Origin: Cyclobacteriaceae bacterium
GTDB taxonomy: Bacteria; Bacteroidota; Bacteroidia; Cytophagales; Cyclobacteriaceae
NCBI GenBank assembly: GCA_016787565.1
Contig: JAEUUG010000018.1
Coordinates: forward strand, 186,001 to 250,000
DNA length: 64,000 nucleotides
Reading direction: 5' to 3'
The notes under the pieces: generated by a model
The model's input: the letters and a program-made list of their open reading frames with translations, nothing else
Databases searched by the model: none
What the model was told of the DNA's origin: nothing
Made by a program: the position numbers and the translations under genes
In this document: positions 18,728-29,050 of the stretch, in pieces
Position numbering within the stretch: the stretch's first letter is position 1
How the letters are laid out: every line of letters starts with the position of its first letter

Positions 18728-21700
18728 TTGACGGTTATTACACGGAAGAATACGATGGCGTTAATGCTGGGCAAGTACTGCATGGCATGGCTCAGCTTTT
18801 TTGCTCTTCCCGATGATGCATTCGCACAGCGGCAGGATACCACACGGGTTAGCCGCGACACCATACCCACACAATCGTACAAGCCTACCCGAAAACCAAC
18901 CTACTACCCGACCGATCGGTATGGTGACCCCTTTTCGAATACTACCTCGCAATCACCCCTCTACCTCAAAGATCCGAATAAACTCAAACTCGATGTGGAG
19001 ATCGACACGGCACTGAACTATACCATTTACGAAAAAATTGGCGAAATCAATTACCGTCCAACTACCAGCATGTCGTTTGGCGAGTTTAAGCAATACCAGG
19101 AACGACAGATTCTAAAAAGCTATTGGCAAAACAAGTCGCGTGCACAAGATGGAGAAAGCGCAGTGAGCGGGCGGGGTTTTGCTCCCAAAATTTATATCAG
19201 TCCTGTGCTCGACAGGATTTTTGGCGGCAGCTATGTTGAGCTTGTTCCGCGCGGTTTTGTAACCCTCGATTTTGGTGCAGCCTTCCAGCGGGTAAATAAC
19301 CCTGCTATTCCCATCCGGCAACAGCGCAATGGAGGTTTCGAATTTGATCAGCAGATCAATATGAGCGTTGTGGGTAAGATCGGTGAAAAAATGGCAGTCA
19401 CGGCCAACTTCGATAACAACAACTCATTCGATTTTCAAAACAACATGAAAGTTGAATATACCGGCTTCAAGGAAGACATCCTTAAAAAACTCGAACTGGG
19501 AAACGTCAGCCTGCCCTTGAACAACACGCTTATTCAGGGTGCTCAAAACCTGTTTGGTATTAAGGCACAAATGCAATTTGGCAAACTGAATGTTACTTCC
19601 ATAGCATCCACGCAGCGTGGAAAGGTTTCCTCCATTGATGTTGGGGGTGGCGGCAGTGGTTCAGGAGGTGGTGGAAGCGGGCAAGGGCGGCCGTTTGAAA
19701 TTGTTGCTTCCAACTACGATGACAATCGAAATTTTTTTCTCGGTCACTTCTTCCGAAACAACTACCGTAGCTGGATTGCAAACTTGCCGCAGATCACATC
19801 AAGCCTGAACATTACACGTGTTGAAGTTTATGTGTTGAACCGTAATAACGACACACAAACCCTTCGCAATGTAGTAGGCCTAATGGATATGGGCGAAGGT
19901 GTGCGAATTTATAACGGCAATGTTGGTGGTATTAAACCCGCTTCACCCAATGCAAATGATGCGAATGATGTTTTTGCCAAAGTAAAAGCCCTTAGCCGAA
20001 ACCCCGATGACATCAATGGCTCTCTGGAAAGTCTTTACGGAGCGGGAACGTTGACAAATGGAACAGATTTTGAAAAAATAACCGGTGCACGAAAACTCGC
20101 ACCCACCGAATACACCATTCACAAACAACTTGGCTACATCACCCTTACACGCAAACTTCAGAATGATGAAGCCCTGGCGGTGGCCTACGAATATACCTAC
20201 AACGGCCGATCGTATAAAGTGGGTGAACTCTCGGAAGATTATGCCAGCCTCAAAGACAGTGAAGTTATCTTTCTGAAATTGCTGCGACCCCGAAAAGTCG
20301 CTACACGCGACCAAGCCGGTAAAATCATTCCTACCTGGGACTTGATGATGAAAAACATTTACAACCTGAATGTGAACCAGCTAACGCCAGAGGGCTTTCA
20401 ACTGCGCATCATCTACCGTGACGACCGCACCGGCATTGACAACCCCCAGTTGCAGGAAGGTCAGTTTGTACGTGAGCGGCAATTAATTGAAGTGATGGGA
20501 CTGGATCGGTTGAATCCCGTGAATGACTTGCAGCGCGATGGTAATTTTGATTACGTGGAAGGCATCACCATCAACTCCACCACGGGGATGATTATTTTTC
20601 CCTACCTCGAACCCTTCAGCGAAGCCTTGAAAGAGGCCTTTAAAAATGAGCCCCAGAAAGATTACCTGACGCAAAAGTATTCCTACGACACACTCTATCG
20701 TACAACCAAGGCGGATGCTGAATTATTTGCCACCAAAAATAAATTCTTTCTGAAAGGGCAATACAATGCAGGATCCTCGAAAGAGATTCTGATTCCCGGC
20801 TTCGGGGTATCACAAGGATCAGTAAAAGTTTTTGCCGGAGGCATTCCCCTCATCGAAGGTCAGCAATACAGCGTTGATTATATCTTTGGTAAGGTGACCA
20901 TACTGGATGAAAGTATTCTGAATTCCGGGAAGAACATCAGTATACAATTCGAACAGTCCGATCCGTTTGCTTTTCAAACACGATCACTGATAGGAACACG
21001 GTTCGATTACCAATTGAACAAGGATGTTAACTTCGGCTCCACTTTTTTGTATTATAACGAGCGGCCGCTAATCAGCCGAAACCAGATTGGTACCGAGCCT
21101 GCCCGTAACATGCAATATGGGTTAGACTTTAACATTCGAAAAGACAGCCGCTTGCTCACCAAAATTATTGATGCCCTGCCGCTGATACAAACTAAGGAAC
21201 AATCATCCTTCAACATCAATGGTGAATTTGCACAACTCATTCCAGGCACTTCCAACATTGTTGATGGTGAAGGCACAGCCTACATCGATGATTTTGAAAA
21301 TACCGCCACACCCTATTCGTTGATGAGCCCTTCCGCGTGGAAGATTGCTGCCACACCCAAGACACCACAATTTGATCCTACCAATGGTGCCATTGACGAC
21401 ACACGCATCAATGATCTGCGTGCAAAGATCGCCTGGTACCAGATTGATAATCAGTTTTACCGCTCTACCGGAGGGCGCTTTAAACCAGATAACATTACCG
21501 AAGCTGATTTAAAAAACCACTACGTTCGCGCGGTTGGCCCGCAGGAAATTTTCCCGTACAAGCAATTAACGCAAGGTGTTTTCTTCGAACAAATTTTTGA
21601 TGTGGCCTACTACCCCAGCGAACGGGGTATGTATAATTACAACACCAACCTGAATAGCAATGGGTTGCTTACCAATCCTCAAAGCAACAAAGTGAACTGG

Positions 21701-24700
21701 GCTGGTATCACCACCGCAATCCGCACAGAAGTTGATTTTGATAAAGCCAATATCGAGTACATAGAATTCTGGATGTTGGACCCTTTTCTTCCAGGACAAA
21801 ACGGGAAAGTTATCGATGGTATTTTTAATGAAAACAATACAACCGGAGGAAAACTAATTTTTCAATTGGGCAGTATCTCCGAAGATGTGATGCGCGACAC
21901 CCGCCATGCATTCGAAAACGGTTTGCCACGCGATGGTGTGCCGAATGATGGTGCTGCACCCAATGATTTTGGATATGTTACAACCCAACAATACCTCACC
22001 AATGCGTTTGATAATTCTTCTTCGACAGCTCGACAAAATCAGGATGTTGGATTAGACGGACTGCCTAACGGCAAAGAAGCAGATTACTTCAAGAGCTTTC
22101 TAGACAACCTCAATCCGGGCGCACGTCAGATTGCGTTGCTCGATCCATCGGCCGATGACTTTAAATATTTTTTAGGCAGTGATTTGGATGCAGCTAATGC
22201 CAAGTTGCTGGAACGTTACAAAAACTTTAATGGAACCGAGGGTAACTCACCCATCAGTACCGGCAACGAACTGGTTGTTCCTTCCGGAAGCCCCTACCCC
22301 GATAACGAAGACCTTAACCAGGATAATACACTCAGTGAACTGGAAGAATACTATGAATATGATATCGACCTGAAAGTTGGTGGGCTTTCTATCGGAAGAG
22401 AATATATTGTTGATAAAATTACCACCAATGACAATGGAAATCTCTCCGAGTCCGTTACGTGGTATCTCTTCCGTATACCGGTTAAACAACCTGAAAGAAG
22501 TTTTGGAAACATCAACGGCTACAAGTCGATCCGATATGCCCGGATGATTCTGACAGGGTTTGAAAAACCCGTTGTTTTACGGATGGCCAATTTCCGAATG
22601 GTGGGCGCACGATGGAGAAAATATGAAGCCAGCTTGCGAGAAGGTGGTTTAATACCCACCCCCGAAATTACACCGGAAGATTTTACCCTTTCGGTGGTTA
22701 ACCTGGAAGAAAATGGTGCCATTGATCCGGAAGGAAAAAAATCTCCCTATCGCATACCACCCGGAGTGGTGCGCGATCGTGATAACACATCGTCAGTATC
22801 ACGCCAGGTGAATGAACAATCTGTGCAGGTTTGTATTGAAGATTTAAAAGATGGTGATGCACGGGCCATCTACAAAAATGTAGAAGTTGATCTGTTTAAC
22901 TACGGGCGCATTAAAATGTACATCCACGCCAACAGCGAAGCGCCTGATGATGAACTGCGCGGATTTATACGATTGGGCACAGACTTCGAACAGAATTATT
23001 ATGAGATAGAAGTTCCCTTAAAAATTACCAATCCTGCCAGCACCGATGATCCGAATTTGCTCTGGCCTGATGCCAATCAAATTGATCTTGACCTGAACCA
23101 GCTATACGGATTAAAGGCTGCGCGCGACCGTGAGAAATTTCCGCTCTCGCAGTTGTATCCGGAAGCGGGGCCTAAGCAGGTTGGCAAACATTACATCCGG
23201 ATTTTCGGGCGGCCTGATCTTAGTGGTGTCCGCCTGATGATGATCGGAGTAAAAAATCCAAAAACAAGCGACAAGCGGATGTACGATATCTGCATTTGGG
23301 CAAATGAACTTCGTGTAACAGACTTTAACCGAACGCCTGGCTGGGCTGTTAATTCTACGGTGAGCGCGAAACTCGCTGACTTGGCTACCGTTACGGGCGC
23401 TTTCCGACATACCACTTTTGGATTCGGCAGCGTGAGCTCAAAAATTGGTGAGCGCACCCGCGATGAAACCACGGCCTATGATGTGTCGGCCAACATCAGC
23501 GTTGACAAACTATTACCCGGCAACACGGGCATTAAAATACCGTTGTTCATGAGTTATGAGAATACAACGGTCAATCCGAATTATGACCCGGCAAACCCGG
23601 ATATGAAACTGGCAGCCGCACTCTCTTCTTTTAATACAGAAGAGGAACAGTCGCAATTTAAAAAACTCATCCAGGATAAAACCGTCAGGCGAAGTATCAA
23701 CCTGACCAACGTTCGAAAAGTGAAAGTTAAACAAGATGCACCCTCCCGCATTTACGATATCGAAAATTTATCGTTCAGCTATGCATACAGTGAAGCATTG
23801 CAGAGTAATTACTTCACACAAGAAGCATCACAAAAGCTGTATCGCGGTTCAGTGGCCTACACGTTTGCTCCAAAGGCAACCGGCATTGAGCCCTTCAAGA
23901 ATTCCACCGGTTTGAAATCACCGTATCTTAAACTGATAAAAGACATCAACTTTAGTCTGTTGCCCTCCAGCATTTCCGTACGGGGCGACCTGGAACGATC
24001 GTTCAACAAACGAGTTTACCGGAACTCCGGAACGAACGATGGCGAATTCCAGAATTCCAACGCCAACTACCTCAAGTATTTTATTTTCAACCGAACCTAT
24101 AACGTACGGTGGAATTTATCACGCGGTTTATCCCTGGATTACTCCGCCCGCGCGAATGCCGTGATTGATGAACCCGAAGGTGACATTGATTCGCAGGAGA
24201 AAAAAGACAGTGTACTCACCAACCTGAAAAATTTTGGCCGGATGAAAAACTTCGACCAAACCGTAACAGTAAACTATACCATACCGCTTGATAAGCTTCC
24301 GCTAACGGATTGGCTGGGAGCAGAGTATCGCTGGCAGGCAGACTACAACTGGAAAGCAGGACCGTACAACAAACCGGATAGCCTGGTGAAACCTGGTGAA
24401 CAGGATATTGCCGATCACCTGGATTTTAAAAACACCATTCAGAACCACCGTGAAAATAATCTGACGGGTAAAGTAGATCTGGTAAAACTTTACAACAAAG
24501 TAAAGTTTCTGAAAGAACTCAACACGCCACCCAAACCACAACCGATTCGTGCAAACAACAAAAACCCAACAGTAAATGCGGCCAAAGCCGATACTGTTAA
24601 AAAAACACCTCCAATGATTAAGAACTTCTTCCGGTTGCTCATGTCCGTGCGTTCCATTAATGCCACATACACCCTATCAGAAGGAACCATACTGCCAGGT

Positions 24701-25993
24701 TTTGCCGAGAGTCCGTACCTCTTTGGTATGGATAAAAGTTTCAGTGAACCCGGTTGGGGATTTGTGTTGGGAAGTCAGGATCCGAGCATTCGCTTCAAGA
24801 AAGCAGAAAATGGAATGATCACTAAAAATGCTTCATTAACAATGCCCTTCTCACAGGTTCGAAATGAGAATATTTCGTTACGAGCCAACGTAGAGCCGGC
24901 ACCCGATTTTAAAATACAATTGGATGTAAAGAAGGAAGCCACTTCCGCATATCAGGAAATTTTCCGATACGATACTATCGATTCGCAATATGCTTCTCTC
25001 AACCCCAACCGAAGTGGTAGTTATCGAATTTCCTTCATGGGCATTAAAACTGCCTTTAACAGTTCGAACAATACCATTGACTCCGATGTATTTCATCAAT
25101 TCGAACAAAACCTGCTTGTCATTAAACAACGCTTCCAAAGTCTTGGTCAGTTACCGGCAGAGTTCGATACAACATCGCAAGATGTGCTGATACCGGCATT
25201 CATTGCTGCCTACTCGGGTAAAGATGTTAATCGGGTTAGCTTGTCGCCTTTTCCGAACGTGCCCTTACCCAACTGGCGCATCGACTACACCGGCTTGAAC
25301 AAACTCGAAGCATTTAAAAAGGTCTTTCAATCCATCACTATTTCGCACGCGTACACAGCTTCGTATTCGGTTGTTAATTACTCAAATTCACTGGAGTATG
25401 AAGATCCGAATAACCTGAGCATTGATCGATCGATAGAAGATTACAACCGAAAATACTTCAGTTCAAAACTCGATGAAAGTGGAAATCCTGTACCAATCTA
25501 TGTCATCAGTCAGGTTTTAATTTCTGAACAATTTGCTCCGCTCATCGGAATCAACCTGCGAACGAAGACTCGCCTGACCGCCCGCTTCGAGTACAAAACC
25601 AAACGCGATCTGGCCCTGAATATTTCCAATGCACAGGTAACGGAGTTGAATGACAAGAATGTAACGTTTGAACTGGGCTATACAAAAAACAATATGAAAC
25701 TTCCCTTCAAAGCTGAGGGCAGAACGATTGTCCTTAAAAACGATGTGACCTTCCGCTTGAATGTGAGTATTACCGATAGCAAAACTATTCAGCGAAAAAT
25801 TGAACAACTCAATACCATCACCAGTGGTAATCTCAATTTCCAGCTGAGGCCAAACATTAGCTACACCGTAAACCAAAAACTAAGCTTGCAGGCGTATTAC
25901 GAACGCACCGTGAATGAACCCATCGTATCGAATTCATACCGCAGAGCCACTACTCGCTTTGGTATACAGGTTCGGTTTAGCTTAGCGCAATAA
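18728..25993 (+). CDS. sprA: Type IX secretion system outer-membrane translocon SprA (Sov)
   Basis: The giant outer-membrane pore of the type IX secretion system, through which proteins with C-terminal sorting domains leave the cell; in gliding species it is also needed for motility. The 2421-residue length is typical, and known SprA forms a very large single-chain beta-barrel. A signal peptide precedes AFAQRQD at about residue 34. Recognisable segments include FAPKIYISPVLDRIFGGSYV (about 152-171), FDNNNSFDFQNNMKVEYTG and many repeated beta-strand signatures to the C-terminal IQVRFSLAQ. A natural glycine-serine tract lies at residues 306-319. The start may be TTG 18728, preceded by AAGAGGA at 18717-18723, or ATG 18755, nine codons later. 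No other T9SS core gene is in the window. Confidence 0.95.
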   Translation: MTVITRKNTMALMLGKYCMAWLSFFALPDDAFAQRQDTTRVSRDTIPTQSYKPTRKPTYYPTDRYGDPFSNTTSQSPLYLKDPNKLKLDVEIDTALNYTIYEKIGEINYRPTTSMSFGEFKQYQERQILKSYWQNKSRAQDGESAVSGRGFAPKIYISPVLDRIFGGSYVELVPRGFVTLDFGAAFQRVNNPAIPIRQQRNGGFEFDQQINMSVVGKIGEKMAVTANFDNNNSFDFQNNMKVEYTGFKEDILKKLELGNVSLPLNNTLIQGAQNLFGIKAQMQFGKLNVTSIASTQRGKVSSIDVGGGGSGSGGGGSGQGRPFEIVASNYDDNRNFFLGHFFRNNYRSWIANLPQITSSLNITRVEVYVLNRNNDTQTLRNVVGLMDMGEGVRIYNGNVGGIKPASPNANDANDVFAKVKALSRNPDDINGSLESLYGAGTLTNGTDFEKITGARKLAPTEYTIHKQLGYITLTRKLQNDEALAVAYEYTYNGRSYKVGELSEDYASLKDSEVIFLKLLRPRKVATRDQAGKIIPTWDLMMKNIYNLNVNQLTPEGFQLRIIYRDDRTGIDNPQLQEGQFVRERQLIEVMGLDRLNPVNDLQRDGNFDYVEGITINSTTGMIIFPYLEPFSEALKEAFKNEPQKDYLTQKYSYDTLYRTTKADAELFATKNKFFLKGQYNAGSSKEILIPGFGVSQGSVKVFAGGIPLIEGQQYSVDYIFGKVTILDESILNSGKNISIQFEQSDPFAFQTRSLIGTRFDYQLNKDVNFGSTFLYYNERPLISRNQIGTEPARNMQYGLDFNIRKDSRLLTKIIDALPLIQTKEQSSFNINGEFAQLIPGTSNIVDGEGTAYIDDFENTATPYSLMSPSAWKIAATPKTPQFDPTNGAIDDTRINDLRAKIAWYQIDNQFYRSTGGRFKPDNITEADLKNHYVRAVGPQEIFPYKQLTQGVFFEQIFDVAYYPSERGMYNYNTNLNSNGLLTNPQSNKVNWAGITTAIRTEVDFDKANIEYIEFWMLDPFLPGQNGKVIDGIFNENNTTGGKLIFQLGSISEDVMRDTRHAFENGLPRDGVPNDGAAPNDFGYVTTQQYLTNAFDNSSSTARQNQDVGLDGLPNGKEADYFKSFLDNLNPGARQIALLDPSADDFKYFLGSDLDAANAKLLERYKNFNGTEGNSPISTGNELVVPSGSPYPDNEDLNQDNTLSELEEYYEYDIDLKVGGLSIGREYIVDKITTNDNGNLSESVTWYLFRIPVKQPERSFGNINGYKSIRYARMILTGFEKPVVLRMANFRMVGARWRKYEASLREGGLIPTPEITPEDFTLSVVNLEENGAIDPEGKKSPYRIPPGVVRDRDNTSSVSRQVNEQSVQVCIEDLKDGDARAIYKNVEVDLFNYGRIKMYIHANSEAPDDELRGFIRLGTDFEQNYYEIEVPLKITNPASTDDPNLLWPDANQIDLDLNQLYGLKAARDREKFPLSQLYPEAGPKQVGKHYIRIFGRPDLSGVRLMMIGVKNPKTSDKRMYDICIWANELRVTDFNRTPGWAVNSTVSAKLADLATVTGAFRHTTFGFGSVSSKIGERTRDETTAYDVSANISVDKLLPGNTGIKIPLFMSYENTTVNPNYDPANPDMKLAAALSSFNTEEEQSQFKKLIQDKTVRRSINLTNVRKVKVKQDAPSRIYDIENLSFSYAYSEALQSNYFTQEASQKLYRGSVAYTFAPKATGIEPFKNSTGLKSPYLKLIKDINFSLLPSSISVRGDLERSFNKRVYRNSGTNDGEFQNSNANYLKYFIFNRTYNVRWNLSRGLSLDYSARANAVIDEPEGDIDSQEKKDSVLTNLKNFGRMKNFDQTVTVNYTIPLDKLPLTDWLGAEYRWQADYNWKAGPYNKPDSLVKPGEQDIADHLDFKNTIQNHRENNLTGKVDLVKLYNKVKFLKELNTPPKPQPIRANNKNPTVNAAKADTVKKTPPMIKNFFRLLMSVRSINATYTLSEGTILPGFAESPYLFGMDKSFSEPGWGFVLGSQDPSIRFKKAENGMITKNASLTMPFSQVRNENISLRANVEPAPDFKIQLDVKKEATSAYQEIFRYDTIDSQYASLNPNRSGSYRISFMGIKTAFNSSNNTIDSDVFHQFEQNLLVIKQRFQSLGQLPAEFDTTSQDVLIPAFIAAYSGKDVNRVSLSPFPNVPLPNWRIDYTGLNKLEAFKKVFQSITISHAYTASYSVVNYSNSLEYEDPNNLSIDRSIEDYNRKYFSSKLDESGNPVPIYVISQVLISEQFAPLIGINLRTKTRLTARFEYKTKRDLALNISNAQVTELNDKNVTFELGYTKNNMKLPFKAEGRTIVLKNDVTFRLNVSITDSKTIQRKIEQLNTITSGNLNFQLRPNISYTVNQKLSLQAYYERTVNEPIVSNSYRRATTRFGIQVRFSLAQ

Positions 25994-26063
25994 TATATGT
26001 TGGTGGGTGCATCATTCGCGCTCGTACTTTAACCTCTTGTGTGGACTTTCTGAAAATTCCCCT

Positions 26064-26071
26064 TATTTTTG
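26064..26071 (+). promoter_or_regulatory. Bacteroidota -7 promoter element for gcvH
   Basis: TATTTTTG fits TAnnTTTG and lies 22 bases before the gcvH ATG, suggesting gcvH-lipA have their own promoter, separate from sprA. Confidence 0.55.
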
Positions 26072-26093
26072 GGATTCTTAATCAAACCATATC

Positions 26094-26468
26094 ATGAATA
26101 TTCCTGACGGACTGAAGTACACAAAAGACCACGAGTGGGTTAAAATTGAAGGAAATACAGCAACTATTGGCATCACGGATTTTGCCCAGAGCGAATTGGG
26201 TGACATTGTTTATGTTGACATCAGTACTGTTGGTCAGGAAATAGCAGCTCATGAAATCTTTGGTACCGTTGAAGCCGTGAAAACCGTTTCCGATTTATAC
26301 ATGCCTATAGCGGGAAAAGTTATTGAGTTAAACGCTATTCTGGATGGTAGTCCCGAAAAAGTAAATGAAGACCCGTATGGTGATGGCTGGATGATTAAAG
26401 TTGAAGTTTCCGGTTCAGCTGATGCTCTGCTCACAGCAGCACAGTACAAGGAACTTATTGGCAAGTGA
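26094..26468 (+). CDS. gcvH: Glycine cleavage system H protein
   Basis: Lipoyl-carrying shuttle protein that moves the aminomethyl group between the P, T and L proteins of glycine cleavage. It has 124 residues, standard length. The lipoylated lysine is K63 in [16 protein letters not shown]. The start [20 protein letters not shown] also matches the family closely. lipA, which finishes the lipoyl group, follows after 33 bases, a functional pairing that the sequence itself shows. The glycine cleavage P and T genes are not in this window. The gene follows sprA by 100 bases, and the candidate promoter at 26064 separates the two transcripts. Confidence 0.96.
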   Translation: MNIPDGLKYTKDHEWVKIEGNTATIGITDFAQSELGDIVYVDISTVGQEIAAHEIFGTVEAVKTVSDLYMPIAGKVIELNAILDGSPEKVNEDPYGDGWMIKVEVSGSADALLTAAQYKELIGK

Positions 26469-26501
26469 AACGTTATCCGGTAGCACTGCAATAAAAAATT
26501 C

Positions 26502-27389
26502 ATGATCGAACTTCCAACCGTATCCCCTGATCAGACCCGCAGAAAAAAACCGGATTGGCTACGTGTGAAATTGCCAATTGGTCCGGAGTATGCCAAAGTC
26601 AGAAGGTTGGTTGATGACCATAAACTGCACACCATCTGCGAAAGTGGAAATTGCCCGAACATGGGTGAGTGCTGGGGAGCCGGCACGGCCACATTTATGA
26701 TTCTTGGAAACATCTGCACTCGAAGTTGCACATTTTGCGCAGTGGCTACGGGGCGCCCAACGGAATATGATGAGGAAGAGCCGAAACGCGTAGCGGAGGC
26801 CATTAAATTGATGGGCGTAAAACATGCCGTGATTACTTCGGTAAACCGCGATGAGTTAAAGGATAAGGGTGCGGAGGTTTGGTATCAAACTGTAGTGGAG
26901 ACAAAAAAAATCAGTCCCGAAACAACTATTGAAACACTCATTCCCGATACAAAAGGAAACTGGGACGCGTTGTACCGTATGATTGAGGGCAAACAAGAAG
27001 TTGTTTCGCATAACATGGAAACGGTGGGCAGACTTTACCGGATGGTTCGGCCTCAGGCGAAATACGATCGAAGCCTGGAGCAAATCAAGCGCATTCGCGA
27101 AGCGGGCATGCGCACCAAGTCGGGTATTATGCTTGGCCTAGGTGAAACAAGCGAAGAAGTTTTCAAATCAATGGATGACTTGGTGCAAAATGGGTTACTC
27201 ATTCTTACACTGGGGCAATATTTACAACCCACCAAAATGCACCTGGAAGTAGCTGAGTTTATCCACCCGGATACCTTTGCGATGTACAAAGAAGAAGGAC
27301 TGAAACGCGGACTAAAATACGTTGAATCCGGACCGCTTGTGCGATCATCGTACCATGCGGAACGGCATGTGAATGTTCCATTGAATTAA
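26502..27389 (+). CDS. lipA: Lipoyl synthase
   Basis: Radical-SAM enzyme that inserts two sulfur atoms into octanoyl groups on lipoyl domains such as GcvH. It is 295 residues, normal. Both iron-sulfur cluster motifs are complete: the auxiliary cluster cysteines C46, C51 and C57 in [16 protein letters not shown], and the SAM-cluster cysteines C72, C76 and C79 in [15 protein letters not shown]. The C-terminal serine of the auxiliary cluster is in [11 protein letters not shown]. Other conserved parts are [12 protein letters not shown] and [11 protein letters not shown]. It forms a likely two-gene operon with gcvH and ends at a strong terminator. Confidence 0.97.
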   Translation: MIELPTVSPDQTRRKKPDWLRVKLPIGPEYAKVRRLVDDHKLHTICESGNCPNMGECWGAGTATFMILGNICTRSCTFCAVATGRPTEYDEEEPKRVAEAIKLMGVKHAVITSVNRDELKDKGAEVWYQTVVETKKISPETTIETLIPDTKGNWDALYRMIEGKQEVVSHNMETVGRLYRMVRPQAKYDRSLEQIKRIREAGMRTKSGIMLGLGETSEEVFKSMDDLVQNGLLILTLGQYLQPTKMHLEVAEFIHPDTFAMYKEEGLKRGLKYVESGPLVRSSYHAERHVNVPLN

Positions 27390-27398
27390 TACTGGCAA

Positions 27399-27433
27399 TA
27401 AAAAAGCCCTGCCGAAAACGACAGGGCTTTTTT
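27399..27433. terminator. Bidirectional factor-independent terminator between lipA and the M28 peptidase
   Basis: AAAAGCCCTG and CAGGGCTTTT form a strong stem with A tracts before and T tracts after, so it can stop transcription of the convergent genes on both strands. Confidence 0.92.
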
Positions 27434-27450
27434 CATGGATAATCTACATT

Positions 27451-28953
27451 TTATTTCTTGTCAGTCGCAATGCGTTGCTCACGATTGGCAATTTCCCAGG
27501 CGGTATAAAAAACCACCTGCGCGCGCTTGGTTAGCAAATCGAATTCAATTTTATCTACCTCATCACTCGGCTTGTGGTAATCTTCATGGATTCCGTCAAA
27601 ATAGAAAATGATTGGAATATTGTTTTTGGCAAAGTTCCAATGATCAGAACGATAGTATAAACGCTCCGGATGGTTCTGATCGTTGTAGGTATAATCGAAA
27701 AGTAAATTGGTATACGTTCTATTGGTTGCTTCACTTAACGTATGGAGCTCGGTAGAAAGTTTATCCGAACCGATAATGTACACATACGGTGCACTGTCTT
27801 TATGTTGCGGGTCGCTTCGGCCTACCATATCAATGTTTAAATCCACCACGGTTTTATCTAATGGAAATACCGGATGCTGCGTATAGTAATCTGAGCCCAG
27901 TAATCCTTTTTCTTCACCGGTTACAGTCATGAATAAAATACTTCTTCGTGGACCTTTACCAGCTTTCTTAGCCTCTGCAAATGCTTTGGCAATACTCATT
28001 ACCGAAACGGTTCCTGATCCATCATCATCAGCTCCGTTGTTAATCAGATCGCCTTCGCCACTGGCAAATTTACCGATGTGATCATAGTGCGCGGTGATAA
28101 TTACCAATTCATCTTTCTTATCAGTTCCTTCCAGGTAGCCTAATACATTCTCACTTTTCAGTGTTTTCACATCCATGGCTATTTGGTATGTTATTGTACC
28201 AGGCTTCAGTTTTTTCAATGCTCCTTTTTTCGAATCTTCATTTGCTGCCTTCGCCAGTTTTTCTGCTGTGGAATTCAATACTTTTTCGGCTACGTTGGGC
28301 GAGACGAAAAATATGCCCGTATTTTTTGAATTGCTCTCAGGCCTTTTGAGTGAAAGTGATCCTCCGGATAAGAATCCTTTAAACTGGGCAACCAGTTCTT
28401 TGAATGCGCCCGGTTCAGGATTATAAATGAGGGCCAGCTTGGCTCCCTTCTCCCTGGCAATGGCTAACGGTGCACGGAAATTTTGGTCGGTATTCATAAT
28501 CACAACCGCTTTTCCTTCCACGTTAAGCTGATCAAAATCCTCCTTACGACCCAAACCGGCAAAGACTACCGGAACGCTTACCTCACCATCAGAGCTTGAA
28601 GAGCCATAATAAGCAACATCCACAAAGTTGATGAATTTCTGCTGGCCAGCCTTTATATAGATATCGCCAGGAATAGAAGTATACAACGTTACCGGTTGAT
28701 AGTAGCTCCCCTCTACCGGTCCGGCTAAACCAAGCTCTTGAAAGTGCGCGCTAATAAAAGCTGCGGCTATCTTCTGCCCACGCTTTCCGGTTTCGCGACC
28801 TTCAAAAGCATCGGAAGCCAAAATGGTCAGGTACTCTTTTAAATCTTCCGAGGTAATAATGTTGCCGTATTTTTGGGCAACAGGGTCTTGTGCCACTAAG
28901 CTGGAAACGCTCAGCAATACACCGACCAACATACTTAGTCTATGCTTCATCAT
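27451..28953 (-). CDS. Secreted M28 family metallopeptidase with PA-domain insertion
   Basis: Probable zinc aminopeptidase exported to the periplasm or beyond. The start is at ATG 28953 or the adjacent ATG 28950, giving about 500 residues with a signal peptide (MLVGVLLSVSSLVAQ); the extension to 29019 would place a hydrophobic stretch before it and is less likely. A protease-associated-like segment follows (VPVVFAGLGRKEDF, GKAVVIMNTD). The catalytic domain has the M28 signatures ITAHYDHIG, NNGADDDGSGTVS, TVTGEEKGLLGSDYY and NIDMVGRSD, supplying the zinc ligands and the catalytic glutamate. Near the C-terminus, YRSDHWNFAKNNIPIIFYF completes the fold. It probably feeds on peptides outside the cytoplasm. 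There is no sorting domain, so Sec export to the periplasm is the simplest reading. Confidence 0.9.
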   Translation of the reverse strand: MMKHRLSMLVGVLLSVSSLVAQDPVAQKYGNIITSEDLKEYLTILASDAFEGRETGKRGQKIAAAFISAHFQELGLAGPVEGSYYQPVTLYTSIPGDIYIKAGQQKFINFVDVAYYGSSSSDGEVSVPVVFAGLGRKEDFDQLNVEGKAVVIMNTDQNFRAPLAIAREKGAKLALIYNPEPGAFKELVAQFKGFLSGGSLSLKRPESNSKNTGIFFVSPNVAEKVLNSTAEKLAKAANEDSKKGALKKLKPGTITYQIAMDVKTLKSENVLGYLEGTDKKDELVIITAHYDHIGKFASGEGDLINNGADDDGSGTVSVMSIAKAFAEAKKAGKGPRRSILFMTVTGEEKGLLGSDYYTQHPVFPLDKTVVDLNIDMVGRSDPQHKDSAPYVYIIGSDKLSTELHTLSEATNRTYTNLLFDYTYNDQNHPERLYYRSDHWNFAKNNIPIIFYFDGIHEDYHKPSDEVDKIEFDLLTKRAQVVFYTAWEIANREQRIATDKK

Positions 28954-29050
28954 ACAAGTTTGGTTAATGGGCCACAATATGAAAAGTATTATCTGAAGTG
29001 GCAAACCAAATAAAGACAAGCGGTATCCCCAATTTGTGGGAGCGTCTAAA

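Noticed and set aside
18220..18882. A 220-codon open frame on the minus strand across ruvA and the start of sprA
   Set aside because: It is antisense to two well-supported genes, its translation is Ser/Cys/Arg-rich with no domain, and it starts inside sprA without a promoter or conserved start.
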